A stretch of DNA of 64,000 nt, from the NCBI RefSeq assembly GCF_900497805.2, contig NW_020954588.1, forward strand, positions 9,907,532-9,971,531. The letters are read 5' to 3'. The number at the start of each line of letters is the position of its first letter. Position 1 is the stretch's first letter. Below are positions 22,019-32,974 of this stretch, piece after piece. The position numbers and the translations under genes were made by a program. The stretch comes from Vombatus ursinus (Eukaryota; Chordata; Mammalia; Diprotodontia; Vombatidae). The notes under the pieces are model-generated. The model made no database searches. It was given only the letters and a program-made list of their open reading frames with translations, and was not told the DNA's origin.

Positions 22019-22162
22019 GCTGACCTTATATCCATACTTTTTATTCCATTCTATAACACATTTATCTATCTGTGCTATAGTTTGCATAACATAAAGTAGC
22101 AGATAACAAACAAACCAGATACGTTCCTGTCTGATTTCCGAAGAACAATTGGCATCTACATA

Positions 22163-22340
22163 TTGCTTTAAGAGTTATAAAGATGTATAAACTAAGTGTT
22201 ATAATGATTGTTATAACCACTTTCCAGATGGGAAAGTTGAGACAGGTTAATTTACTCAACTTTTGTCACATGGTTAGTAGAATCTGAGGCGATTCCATCC
22301 CAGGAATTACTGATTCCAAAGCAGAACTTTATCCCCTAAG
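22163..22340 (-). mobile_element. MIR-class SINE, antisense
   Basis: gttataaccactttccagat, gggaaagttgagacaggtta and tttgtcacatggttagtag are the complement of a MIR, ending near ctttatcccctaagcag. Confidence 0.6.
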
Positions 22341-22929
22341 CAGTAGAGGACAGACTATTGCTCATATTATGAGGGAAATTTATAAACAGGAAGTCAAATT
22401 AATAGGGAGATAAAAAGTATGATTAGTCCAACAAGTAGAAATTGGGGTGAAGAGCTGTTATAGAATGTCTGGATAGTTCAGGGGTTAAATGAAGGAGGTA
22501 GGAGAAAGGAAACAGGCACGACAAGCATGTTATGAACCCAGGTGTTGTCAATGACAATTCTAAGCCAGAGTGGCTTTCGTGCTCCAAAAAAAGATTCCTT
22601 TCTTTAGGTTCTGAGTGTATTTCCTAGGTTCAATTTTGTATCCACTGCCCCTAAAATGATTAGATCCTCTTTCCAGTCTTATCTCTAACAAAAATGCTCC
22701 TAGAAATATGAGACATGCCAGGAAGCCCTTGAAAGTGGAATTATTAGAATGAATTTTTTATCAATTTTAGAAATCAGAGCATAAGAATGTTTTAAATCCT
22801 TGTGTTTTTAGAAAGAAATAGAATGATAATTCTATTTTGATAGCTATGAACTATACATTGCAAGTTTTATTTAATTATATGTGGATAAAAATATCATGTA
22901 TAAAAAGTGATAGATTTAAGTATTTTCTA
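22341..22929. other. unassigned intergenic sequence
   Basis: No repeat or gene recognised. Slightly purine-rich around 22440-22520. Confidence 0.5.
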
Positions 22930-23130
22930 GGGAAGCATAATGGATTCTAGTTCCAGTCTTATCATTTACTCATCATATGACCTTAGAGAAGTCACAAACC
23001 TCACAAGACCTCATTTCTCTCACTTTGAAAATAGAAATTACGCTACCTGCCCTAACTCTCTCACAATGTTATCTTGAGCTTTAACATGTTTTCACATTTA
23101 TTTTCTTATAAATTGTAAAATGTCATGCCA
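22930..23130 (+). mobile_element. MIR-class SINE
   Basis: gcataatggattctagttcc, tatgaccttagagaagtcac, cctcatttctctcactttga and an eroded 3' third (cacaatgttatcttgag) follow MIR order. Old. Confidence 0.65.
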
Positions 23131-25115
23131 GTAGTTACATTGTGATTCACTATTTTTAAATCAAGGAATTATTATTAATAATCCCTTTTCCAGAGTCCAT
23201 AAAAATATCTTTTTTCTCCTTTTCCCCTTGTTTCCTCACCTTGGTAATCTTTCTTTTGGCATGAATCTTTATGGTTTTTTTTTTGATAAGTAGAATTCGA
23301 CTGTATTTCATAATCCAGATGTATGTCCATATTTCAATGCATCCATGACCTCATTAGTATAGACACTTCCTCCACTGGTTTAGATAGTAACTCATTCACA
23401 TAATTTCTTCTAGTTGAATTCCATGCATATCATTCCATAACTATTTTCATAGAGGAATCCAGTAGGCTGGAATCTCATTGATTCTTTTCATATTTTATAC
23501 TTATTAGTTAAACACTCAGATAATCCATCTGCTATCCATCATACTTTCTATATTACATGGTCATATAATTGAATCCTTTGTGCTGATTACAGCACATAGG
23601 TTATTATTGGTATGTTATTACCTATTTGTAACTTTGGTGTATATTTCCAATGATTTAGATTCAACTGTCATGATAGGAAAAATATACTAATCCATCCTAG
23701 ACTAATCCATCCATCTGACTTATGCAAATTAGGTTAGTTTTTTTTTAATTAATTTACTCAAGGGAAAAAGTTTTTGGCCATTTTAAATACTTTCTTGCTC
23801 ACCTGAAGAAACAAACAAACAAAAGTTAAGTTGTGTAAGGCCTCTTCCTAAGGATCTAAATAACAGACTATCAGGATGAACAAAACTGTCTATTTTCAGT
23901 AAAATCAACACTTTATCATAGATGAATATTTATTCTCTACTCTGAACATCCTTCCATTACTATGGATAGGCAAACTTATTCTTGTTTATTCTTAGATGAG
24001 TATCTCACTTTATTTCAATTTCAGTCCTAAACTACCATGGACTGACTGAGTCAGACCCAGGCTACTATCCTTGTCTCTTCTAATACCATGATATTCCATG
24101 ATTCACAGTCATGTAGTATCACAGGAGTAATATTGTGCTAAAATATTGGGCTTTTTTAGAAGCATGATTTTACATTCATTGAAACAGCTCTCTAATACTC
24201 CAAATGTGATCCAGTCTTATTTCCTATTAAATTCATCTATCTAATGCATATTCTGTATACCAATGGATTAATGTACCAACAGTTTCCTCATCTAACTGCA
24301 TATTATAATCTTGGTAATTTATTTTCTTCCCCTTTGGGAATGGCTAGGCTTAACTCTTTGAATGAATATGAATATCATTTATAGGACTAAGTCATGTATT
24401 GGGATTGATGCAATTAGCACAATGCCACACATAAGAAGGAGCTGTTATAGAAATGCTGTGGAAAGTCTGTGATCTAGTTGGATTTTTGTGGAGTAGAAAC
24501 CAGAAAAAACCTTGGGCAAGCAAATGTCAACTTGTTTATTGCTTTGCCTAATATTGATAGTGAAAAATTGAAAAAAAAAACTTCCAAGATTTCATTTATC
24601 ATGGAATTTTGTGTAGTTTCAACACGTATGTGGCAGATATTTTGCAGGAAGAAAGCTTTTATTATTTTTAATTATTCTCTAAAGTGTTTCATAATTTAAT
24701 TTTTATGCTACAGCCTTGTTGCCATGATGACCCCAATTCTTCACTTGAAATCTAGGATTTGCTGGTTTGGGAGGTTTTGGGATTCTTTTGGCCTCATCTT
24801 TGTGACAACTATCTTGTACTGTTTAAACTTTACTAGAAATAATGATAATAGGAGTTAATGTCCTTATTTTCCCCTTTCATATTTTTCAGAGTCAAGAGCA
24901 AATAAACAAGTCAGTCTACACATGTTGCAACAAAGTATTTTCCCATTTTTATCTTTTCTACTTATTTGGTATTAATTTTGGCCTTTCACTAGTTAATATA
25001 GCAGCATATAGGCAGCTGATTCTGTAATGATGGCTATATCAGTAACTGGTCATTTCCTGTTTTAGAAAATACGGTTAATATTGTTTTTGCGATATTAAGG
25101 AATCATCATTACTCT
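23131..25115. other. unassigned block
   Basis: Two kilobases in which I recognise no gene or repeat family. AT-rich, with a short attattaataatc run near 23170 and oligo-T tracts at 23275 and 23738. Very old LINE sequence is possible but not shown. Confidence 0.45.
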
Positions 25116-25119
25116 TACC

Positions 25120-25330
25120 TTCCACCAAATTATAGAATTTCAGAGTTGAAAAATATTTCAGAAGCCATCTTAACCAAAAATCATTTTTACTATATAGGCA
25201 TTTGTCTAGTCTCTGCTTCAAGCCATCAAGTGAAATGAAAGTAAGAGAACATTACACTGTGGAACAGCTCCAAATGTTACAAAGTTTTCCCTCTTTATCT
25301 AGCTTGTTTTCCATTCTAAAATGTGTGGAG
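25120..25330. repeat. old dispersed repeat, unclassified
   Basis: tatagaatttcagagttgaa, tctagtctctgcttcaagcc, aacagctccaaatgttacaa and gttttccctctttatc recall a mammalian interspersed repeat whose better copies read ctgcttgaagacctccagtg. I cannot name the family with confidence. Confidence 0.35.
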
Positions 25331-26600
25331 ATTAACCAATAAGATTCCAATATGTCTTATTGATTGTTGATGAATAACTTAGAAAACATGACTTGGGGGA
25401 AAAAAAAAACATTCATTTAGACAGTAATTAACAAGCCAGAGGCAAATAAGCACATGGATAACTTCACATGACAATTAGCTAAGCAGGGTAACTCTAAATA
25501 TTTTTTTAAAAGAAAACTGTAAGGAAGGAAACAAATAGGCAGGAAATAAACTGATCTGTAAATAGGTAAGTAATAGTTCCTTCTTATTAACATAGTTGAG
25601 CAATGAGATTTGAACCTGACTGATTCAATACCTCATATTCTATGTGAAGAAGAAGCAATGCCACTTCATGAGATGAATTCAGGAAAAGAGGAAGAATGAG
25701 ACCAGGATTATATAAGCTGACAAGAAATCCATGCTGGAGAAAATATGACTTTAGAAGAGCTAGGAGATCCATTTTTAAAGAAATATCTCAAAGCTGTGAG
25801 AAAATGAGTAGGTAGGATCAAAATAATGAATGAGATAGATATAAAAAATAGGAAAGTAAAAGGCCTAAAATGCATTAGCTGTTATGATTTCATATATTTA
25901 CTTTTATATAACTATAAAATATTTATAAGACTCATCAACACCTGAACCAAAAATATCTGTGATGAAAATATGAGATCTCAGGGATATGCTCTCAGATGTA
26001 TACTTTTTATAGCAAAACAAATCTTCAGACAAGAAATTGATGAAAAATTGGAGAGATTCCTACTGTCTAATATTTGTGGGTTTCAAAAACAACTTTTAAA
26101 TCAACAAAATTCAGTTTAATAATTATTCAATTTGTTTTGAACATACGTTAAATTCATAGAAGATTCTGTGACAGATACAATTACTGAGGTAATGTCGTTC
26201 AAAAATATTTTCAGCATCCACAAGAAGAAAAGCAAAACAACAACAACATTACAAAAACAGGGAGAAATGGTCTCATATGACTTATTTGTCAAATTTTATA
26301 GAAAGTTTTCTACATAATGTATAAATGAGAAAAAAATTGAAGATTCTCTTTTCAATGGCAAGTTTCTCCAAATGTCCTACTTGCATGTTGTGTTGTATGC
26401 TTTGATAGCCAAGTTAAGTTAGAAGGCAGTAGGAGCTGCCTCACTTTCCTTGATGCTTTCAAATCCTATGCTCCCAATAAACTATACTCTAGAGTTACAA
26501 AAGAAATCTGATTCATGTGGTGATGAGACATTATCAGTGATCTTTGAAAGATCATCGAAAATTGAATAGGTATCATATCATTTGAATTCAACATATATTT
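25331..26600. other. unassigned intergenic sequence
   Basis: A short MIR-like word (gagatttgaacctgactgat) near 25605 is the only hint of a known element. Frames are short and motif-free. Confidence 0.45.
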
Positions 26601-26795
26601 TCCTAACTTAAAGAAAGAAAGCAAGAAGGAAGGAAAGCAAGGAAGAAATAAGGAAGGAAAGAGGAAAAAAAGAAAGAAAAAAACTGAGAGAAAATGAGAA
26701 TAAGAGAGGAAGGAAAGAGAGAAAAGAGAAAAAGAAAGAAGGGGGAAGGAAGGAACAAAGAAATCAAGAGAAGGAGAGAGGAAGGAAGGGAAAAC
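26601..26795 (+). repeat. polypurine tract (GA/GGAA-rich)
   Basis: About 190 bp almost wholly A and G on this strand, made of imperfect gaaa, ggaa and gaga units with few pyrimidines. Interrupted enough to be stable in assembly. Could adopt triplex DNA. Confidence 0.95.
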
Positions 26796-26869
26796 TAGTT
26801 GCCAGTGATTTGGGATTTTTTAATCCTGGAAAAATTCTATAATTAAAGGAATGGGGAGTCAGTCTCACT

Positions 26870-27050
26870 ACCTCAAATATCTTTCTACTCCAATCTATCC
26901 TCTACTCAATTGTTGAATTAATCTTCTTAAAACATGGGTCAGAACAAGTCACTTATCTATTTAATAAACTCTAGTGGCTCACTACTGCCTCCAGGATCTG
27001 TGGAGGTCCTTCTTTTTCTAGGTCAAGTTCTATTCACAATACCAGTTAGG
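26870..27050 (+). mobile_element. L2/L3 LINE fragment
   Basis: tctactccaatctatcctct, ttaaaacatgggtcagaaca and aaactctagtggctcactac follow the L2/L3 block just before the cctattgcc box. Confidence 0.6.
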
Positions 27051-27469
27051 CAGATAGATAGCCTGCCTATTGCCCTGATATAATGAGATATTAAGCAAGA
27101 TGTCTTTCCTACTCAATAGATACTCCATTGAGGCTCCATATTCCCCGGAATTTCAGAGGATAAGACACTATGAAGGGATCATGAGTCACAGACAGGGAGG
27201 GAGGACTCAAAGGAAGAGATTGTGGATCTGTAGAAGTACCAAAGTAAGCCTGCTGAGCAGAATGTCATGTCACTATCCCTCTGAAAGGTCCATACCTTTA
27301 TGGTAATCTTTATGAAATTTCTTTTTCACATTGGTTATGAAGAGTCATCTTTTGGTGCTGGCCTTCAACTATGTTGGTGCTGTAACTCTTTGGTTAAGTA
27401 CCTGCCCCCATCTAGCATTTGGGCCTTCCTTGGGCCTGGGGACTTGGACTGCTGTTTCATCTTGGTTAT

Positions 27470-27572
27470 TTGTGTATGTGTATGTATATGTGTATATGTA
27501 TGTTTTTGTGCGAGCATATGCATATGCATACACATATGTATATACATATACTTACATACTTATAATGAGTGT
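27470..27572. repeat. TATG/TACA alternating microsatellite
   Basis: Imperfect tgtatg and catata words. Source of three overlapping artefactual frames. Confidence 0.9.
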
Positions 27573-27969
27573 GTCTGTGTATAGCTGCCAGATCTACTAC
27601 ACTCCTCTCTGGCTATCCTATGCCCAGAGGTACATAACATAATAATTCCAGCCTATATATCTTCTTTTATAAAACTGAATGGTGCATATTTTCTCATTTA
27701 TTTTTATCCACATTATTTAAATGTGCAAATGAGCACCTTGTAAAAAATTACATATTTTTTCTTATCTCATTTGATAATTAAAGAGTTGTAAATATATTGC
27801 TAATAATATTCCCAACTACACTTGTGAGTGCTGAGAAGCCGGTGCTACTTTTTGGCTATGGTTGAGATCTCTTAATCGATTTGATTTGTTCATAATTTTT
27901 ACCCTTTGCCAGACAGAGTTTTCTAATATTTAGCATTTATTAAATTAACTGGCACAAATGTATAGGCAG

Positions 27970-28332
27970 CAGAGGTTTCCAGCCTTTCTTATATGTCATA
28001 GTTACCTCTTTTGTTGTTCATCCTTTGTTCTCATGAGGGGCATATCTTCACTTGCATATGAATTGGATTTAAGTGAGGCAGAGCTGCTCAAAGTCCTCAG
28101 TGTTATTCTCTTCTCCAGAGTCATCAAAGTCCAGTGGCAAGACAAAAGTCAAGATGACTGGTGATGTCCAGGATGCCTACTCCCCTCTGGAAGTCAGGTA
28201 AAGACCATGGACCTCTTGTGGGAAAAAAAAAATTAAATGATTAAAATAAAACATGTAGGTTTATAAAAGAAATGAAAGACAATTATCCAAATAAAAAATA
28301 CAAGTTCAAGAAACCCATTTTAAGAATCCCTG
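27970..28332 (+). mobile_element. hAT-type MITE split by a marsupial repeat
   Basis: The left end is cagaggtttccagcctttct and the right end is attttaagaatccctg, imperfect inverted termini of the CAGGGGTTCTTAACC...GTTAAGAACCCCTG type. The interior words gtcaggtaaagaccatggac and aaaataaaacatgtaggt match the same element. Positions 28013-28187 are foreign. No transposase coding sequence. An 8-bp target duplication cannot be confirmed. Confidence 0.7.
28013..28187 (+). mobile_element. marsupial interspersed repeat nested in hAT
   Basis: gttgttcatcctttgttctc, atatgaattggatttaagtg, aggcagagctgctcaaagtc and gtccagtggcaagacaaaag match a repeat I associate with marsupial genomes, SINE-like in size and possibly RTE-related. 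Host words cctctttt and cctctgg at the two edges suggest an eroded target duplication. Confidence 0.6.
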
Positions 28333-28394
28333 ATATAGCTATAAGCACTTTGGATATTAAATGTTTACTTAATTAAATTCAAGTGAAAAGTAAT

Positions 28395-29560
28395 TTAACT
28401 CAGTTTCAAGGCCATTAAATACCCATTATGTTAAAGAAAATAGGCTAGGTTCTAGGAGTACAAAAGCAAAACAAAACAAAGCAATTAAATACCAGTCCCT
28501 GCCTTTTAAGAGCTTACTTTCTGCTGAGATGGAGTTGGGGTGAGGCTATTAGATTGTGTTTTTGTTATTTAGTCATTTCAGTTGTGTCTGACTTCATGAC
28601 TCTCATTTGGAGTTTTCTTGGCAAAGAAACTGGAATTATTTACAATTTACTTCTCCAGCTCATTTTACAGATAAGGAAACTGATGCAAACAGGGTGAAGT
28701 GACTTGGCCAGGGTCATACAGTTAGTAAGTGTCTGAAGATGGATTTTAACTCAAGAAGATAAGTTTTTCTGACTTCAGTTCTGGCACTTGTCTACTGTGC
28801 CAATTAGCTGCCCATGATTATAACATATAAACAGGCAGATTAATACAAAGCAATACACATTAGTTTGAAGACATTGTACTGATAGCTGGAGAGAGCAGGA
28901 AAAGACTTGTGTAAAAGGAGTGGGGAAAACCTAAGTTATGTTAGAAGACAGTATTTAAAAGGTAGAGGTGAGGAAGAAGTACAATTAAGACATGTATGTC
29001 CCCTTGTACAAAGATATGGAGGTGAGAGATGGGATCTCATGTTGATGAACAGTTAATAGGTTAATATTATTGGAAGGAAGAGTGTGGGAAGGGATCTGAT
29101 AAGACCAGAAAAGTAGATGATAATTTTAAATGTTTGGAAGGTTTTTTTTTATTTCAGATTAATGAGCCTGTATTTTAATTGAGTCAATAGGGAAGAATTT
29201 AAGATCTCTATTTTAGAAATAGCAGTTTGGTGGCTGTACAGTGGATGAATTGGAGAAGAGAGAAATCAGACACAGAGAGATCAGTTAGGAGGCTCCTCTA
29301 ATATCCCAGTATAAAGGTGAAAAAATCCTGAATAACAGGAGAGAAGAGGAGATAGATGTGAGAGATATTTTGCAGAAAATGTTGAAAAGACTTGTCCAGG
29401 AAAGGTGCTGAGAGGGAAGAGTTACAGATGGCTCCATGTTAAGAACCTGGATGACCGGAAGAATTTTGTTGCCATCTTCAGAAACTGGGAAGTTTGGAAA
29501 AAGGATGGCTTTGGGGAAAATATAATGACTTCAGTGTTGTTGTTTGTTTGTTTGTTTGTT
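28395..29560 (-). mobile_element. L3/L2 LINE, antisense, split by a SINE
   Basis: Starts at the 3' terminus complement (ataggctaggttctaggagt, tgccttttaagagcttactt). After a SINE insertion it continues with agaccagaaaagtagatgat, gtggctgtacagtggatgaa and catgttaagaacctggatga, complements of ORF2 going 5'-ward. About 900 bp of LINE remain. Frames are broken. Confidence 0.65.
28556..28814 (-). mobile_element. RTE-tailed chimeric SINE, antisense
   Basis: Complement of the chimeric SINE: ttatttagtcatttcagttg, tcatttggagttttcttggc, tacttctccagctcatttta, aagtgacttggccagggtca and a head ending ccaattagctgccc. Full length, inserted in an antisense L3/L2 copy. Confidence 0.85.
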
Positions 29561-30127
29561 TTTTTTGTCATCCAGTTAGAGGGTATATAGCAGGCAGCTG
29601 GTAATGCTGGCTAAGGAATTACTTCCTTTTTGAAAGGAAGTCCTTAATTCTCCTGTTGAAAACATCTACTCCTTTCTCAGTTTTGCATATTTCCATCCAT
29701 CTGGCTTTCTTTTTTGTCCCTACCATATTCTTTCTCCAACATATTCTCAAAAGAGGATTCCTACCCAAGGATCTCCTGACTACAACTGCAGCTCACTTTC
29801 TACTTTTCCACACTTGCTCCCTAATGGATATATATGCTTTTCAATGAGCTAGAAAATTTCATGAGTTTCCTTTAGCACATTAATGACAACTTTTCCTTTC
29901 TGTCTAGAACACAGTTGAATGTTTATTCATTGATATTCAACCTGGCAAGTATCTCATTGACCACTGATGAAAGTATAACAAAGTCAAGAAAGCAATGACC
30001 TTTAACAGATTTGTTGAAGATTTTTGGCCATCAAGTTTTTAAAGTAGGAATAGTATTATGTGATTTGATAGGGGAAATTAGGAAGATGCTTTAAGACAAA
30101 GTTCAGAGGGTCATATTGCTAAAATAT
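29561..30127. other. unassigned intergenic sequence
   Basis: Begins after a (GTTT)n run at 29536-29560. Includes a 9-bp perfect hairpin at 29621-29641. The 29660-29840 stretch is pyrimidine-rich and might be old L2/L3, not provable by eye. Confidence 0.45.
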
Positions 30128-30475
30128 GACCTTTTCCTTCCTTCCTTCCCTCCTTCTTTCCTTCCTTCCTTCCTTCCTTCCTTCCTTCCTTCCTTCCTTC
30201 CTTCNNNNNNNNNNTTCCTTCCTTCCTTCCTTCCTTCCTTCCTTCCTTCCTTCCTTCCTTCCTTACTTCCTTCTTTCCTTCCTTCCTTCCTTCCTTCCTT
30301 CCTTTCTTTCTTCCTTCCTTCCTTCCTTCCTTCCTTCCTTTCTTCCCTCCTTCCTTCCTTCCTTCTTTCCTTCCTCCTTCTCCTCCTTTTTCCCCTCCTT
30401 TTCCTCCTCCTCCTCCTCTTTTTCCTTCCTTATTTTTCTTTCTTTTCTTCTTTCTTTTTTCATAGAAACTTAATT
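30128..30475 (+). repeat. (TTCC)n polypyrimidine array with assembly gap
   Basis: A long tetranucleotide array, pure at its left and decaying to tcc/ctt triplets at its right. Contains the second N gap. All four long frames reported by translation (proline/leucine/serine or lysine/glutamate/glycine repeats) are products of the array. Confidence 0.97.
30205..30214. other. assembly gap (10 N)
   Basis: Ten N inside the (TTCC)n array. The real array length is unknown. Confidence 0.97.
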
Positions 30476-30479
30476 TCTT

Positions 30480-31224
30480 CCCAGATATAGGAGGGTTGCA
30501 ATCTGTAACAATGGAGAGATTAGCAAAATATGAGCATTTGAAAAAATGAAGCAAACATATAACATGTATAAGTGTGTGAAATCTATTGTTTAGAACATTA
30601 AAATTAACTTATATTTATTTTCAATTGTAATATTTCTTCCAAGATTCAAGATGGAGAGTTGAATTGTATTGCATTTCAAGTTTTGAAATGGAATTCTTCA
30701 AACCTGACATTTTCAGATGACTTTAAAACTCATATATTTCCAGTTAAGTAATAAAATATATGTACCACAAAGAATACTCTGAAAGAATCTTGTGTCAAGT
30801 GTAAGAAGGAGAATGTCTGAATTTCAATGAGAACTAAAATAGGTTTTATTTTTTTTTTCTTCCAGGGAAATAGTAAAGTCAAGGGGCCAAAGTAGGAACA
30901 CTTCATTCTTTTGAGTTTTTCCTCACTTTAATCTACTTCGGATTTATGGAAGACCAATCAACAATTTTCCCATATCCTTTTAAATTATGAAAAACTTATT
31001 AACACAAGAAGATGCCTGTCTTTTAGGTAGGAAGTCCTCAAAGTTTGTCACTAAAATAAAATGTTTCCTCCTGTCACAGGAGCAACAGGCTAGCAAAAAT
31101 AAGAATGCCTCCCAGTATGTAGGATTTGTCCTAAGGTTTACAAAGAATTTCCAGAAAGGGAAACAAGACATTCATAAATGTGACATAAAGTAGGATAGGA
31201 TAAGCACATAATAGCTGACATAAG
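30480..31224. other. unassigned intergenic sequence
   Basis: No repeat or gene recognised. An overlapping sense/antisense frame pair near 30980-31190 lacks motifs. Confidence 0.45.
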
Positions 31225-31456
31225 GACATACGTTTTCAAAAGCTCTCTATGGATGTTAGTTCATTTGAGGCTCACCTCAATAGCTTATGTAAGTGTGTTA
31301 TTATCTCGTTTTTCTTTGGAGGAAACATCTATAATGCATATAGATGTTTGGAGAGAATTATAGAAAACTGAGGCTAAGAGAGACTTTCCCAGGGCTCCAT
31401 AGCAAATAAGGCTCAGAGGCAGAAATCAAACCTAGTATTCTTGATTCAAAGTCCAG
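31225..31456 (-). mobile_element. MIR-class SINE, antisense, with insert
   Basis: Complement of MIR: caaaagctctctatggatgt, aactgaggctaagagagact, ttcccagggctccatagc and a head near gattcaaagtccagcagtca. A perfect 11-bp inverted repeat (31323-31349) sits where the consensus would be continuous. Confidence 0.65.
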
Positions 31457-32702
31457 CAGTCAGTGAATAAAATTTTATTAAGTGCTCTCTATGTGCCAGA
31501 TATTGTGCTAAGTGCTGGGATTCCAAAAGAGTTAAAAGATAGTCTTGCACTCGAGGAGTTAACAATCTAATGGAGAAGACAAGCAAATAATATGTTAAAA
31601 ACAAGTGATATGCAGGGTATAGAGGAAATAATTTTGGAAAGGCATTAGAATTAAGAAGATTAGGCATCATGTAGAGCAGCGGTGTCAAATAAAATAGAAA
31701 TGGATCCCTTAGGGCTACCTATTGACTTAGAAAACCAGTAATTAACATTATCTATTATTATCTATTACTATATTTTATTTTTTTTAATATTTCACAGTTT
31801 CATTTTAATCTGATTTCTGTTGCTTTCAGGAATTTTGCTGGAGCGTGAGACTCAAGTCAAGAGTTTGACATTTCTACTCTTGAAGATGAGATTTTAGTTG
31901 GGACTTAAAAGGAAGCCGGTAGACAAATATGAGGAGGGAGAATATTCCAGGCATGGAGGACAGCTGGGGAAAATGCCTGGAACAAAGAGAATGTTTTACT
32001 CAAGAAAGAAGACAGTGCCACATGGCTGTGAGTAAGGTGTAAGAAGTCTGGAAAGGGAGGGGGAAACTAGGTTATGGACTTTGTCAAAAAGAATACTTTG
32101 TATTTGGTGCTGGAGGTGATAGGGAATTACTAGAACTTATTGAGCACAGAAGTGATACGGTTGAACTTACAGGTTAGGAAAATCACATTGGCAGCTGAAT
32201 GGAGAATGAATTAGAGAGGAGAAAAACTTAAGGTAGGTAGGCCCACCAGAAGGATATTGCAATAATCTAGTCATGAGGTGATAAATGCTTGCCCTAGAGT
32301 AGTGACAGTATCAGAAGAGTAAAGGGGGAATGTTCAAGATATGTCACAAAGGTAAAGTCAGTAGACCTTGGCTACAGAACAGATATTGGGTGAGAGATAG
32401 TGAGGAGTACAGAATGACACCTAGTTTGCAAGCCTGCTGTCCTTTGCAATAACAGCGAAGCTAGGAGGGGAGGAGAGTTTAAGGGGAAAGACAATTAGTT
32501 GTGTTTTGGACGTTTTGAATTTAATATTTCTCCTGGACATCTAGTTCTAGGTATCTGAAAGAGTTGGAGATGTGAGATTAGAAGTCAGTAGAGATTTTTG
32601 GGATAGATACATAGTTTTGAAGATAATCAGAATAGAGATGATAATTAAATCTATGGGAGATGATGTGATCATCAAGTCAAATAGTTTAGAAGAAGAGTAA
32701 AG
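31450..32702 (-). mobile_element. L3-type LINE, antisense, 3' complete
   Basis: From the 3' terminus complement (atgtgccagatattgtgcta, gttaacaatctaatggagaa) through ORF2 complement: ggaggtgatagggaattact, attgcaataatctagtcatg, gtcacaaaggtaaagtcagt and gagatgataattaaatctat, the last next to the position of the RT aspartate box. 5' truncated. A hAT MITE interrupts it at 31677-31876. No usable frame remains. Confidence 0.75.
31677..31876. mobile_element. hAT-type MITE inside L3
   Basis: The left end cagcggtgtcaaataaaata and right end gagtttgacatttcta are imperfect inverted termini of a CAGCGGTGTCAAAC family. The interior ttgacttagaaaaccagtaa and aatatttcacagtttcattt matches a second copy at 48764-48945. 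About 200 bp, no coding potential. Flanks tgtagag and tgaagat may be an eroded target duplication. Confidence 0.65.
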
Positions 32703-32974
32703 GTCCCTTTATCCATTTTGCCTCATTTTTCTCTAAATGAGAAAAAATATGCAGAATATAATATGAGAGTTAAGAAGAGAGGGAAATTAGTTTCACATGG
32801 AGATCAGTATATGTTTCAGTTACTATTTGATAGAAGGCACAAGACCACATATAGTGTAACCAAATATGTGGATGTAAAAAGGACCTGTGATTTCCTCAGC
32901 ATAAGTAACATAGAGGTATATGATCACTTTCTCCACCAACACATGTTGCAACCCATTGATGATTTAAAGGATCT

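Larger units (their letters stand above)
19530..22020 (+). mobile_element. Dong/R4-type non-LTR retrotransposon relic
   Basis: An eroded LINE recognised from protein motifs in the right order and at the right spacing. NPQFLPKG (19579-19602) precedes a PIT-LP-YK-like stretch. TYNKAIY (19810-19830) stands for DYxKAFD. TIFQSQFSPVLF (20439-20474) stands for GIFQGDSLSPLLF. TNDLKLYS (20579-20602) stands for the YMDDLKLYA box. FSND and TYKYLGLQQ (20771-20797) follow in the same frame. Downstream come a C...H-I-V-A-G-C knuckle (21481-21525), YYKFWPQPV (21632-21658), SIWTIIRSK (21686-21712) and CWVTGILSDLME (21983-22018). Dong/R4 elements end in a zinc knuckle and a restriction-like endonuclease, not the N-terminal AP endonuclease of L1, L2 or RTE. 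Several frame changes and stops show it is dead. Both ends are undefined. The main alternative is an R2-like or other RLE-type clade. Confidence 0.7.

Noticed and set aside
30111-30554. A 147-codon antisense frame and 115- and 124-codon sense frames of Lys/Glu/Gly or Phe/Leu/Pro/Ser repeats
   Set aside because: They are direct translations of the (TTCC)n array across an N gap.
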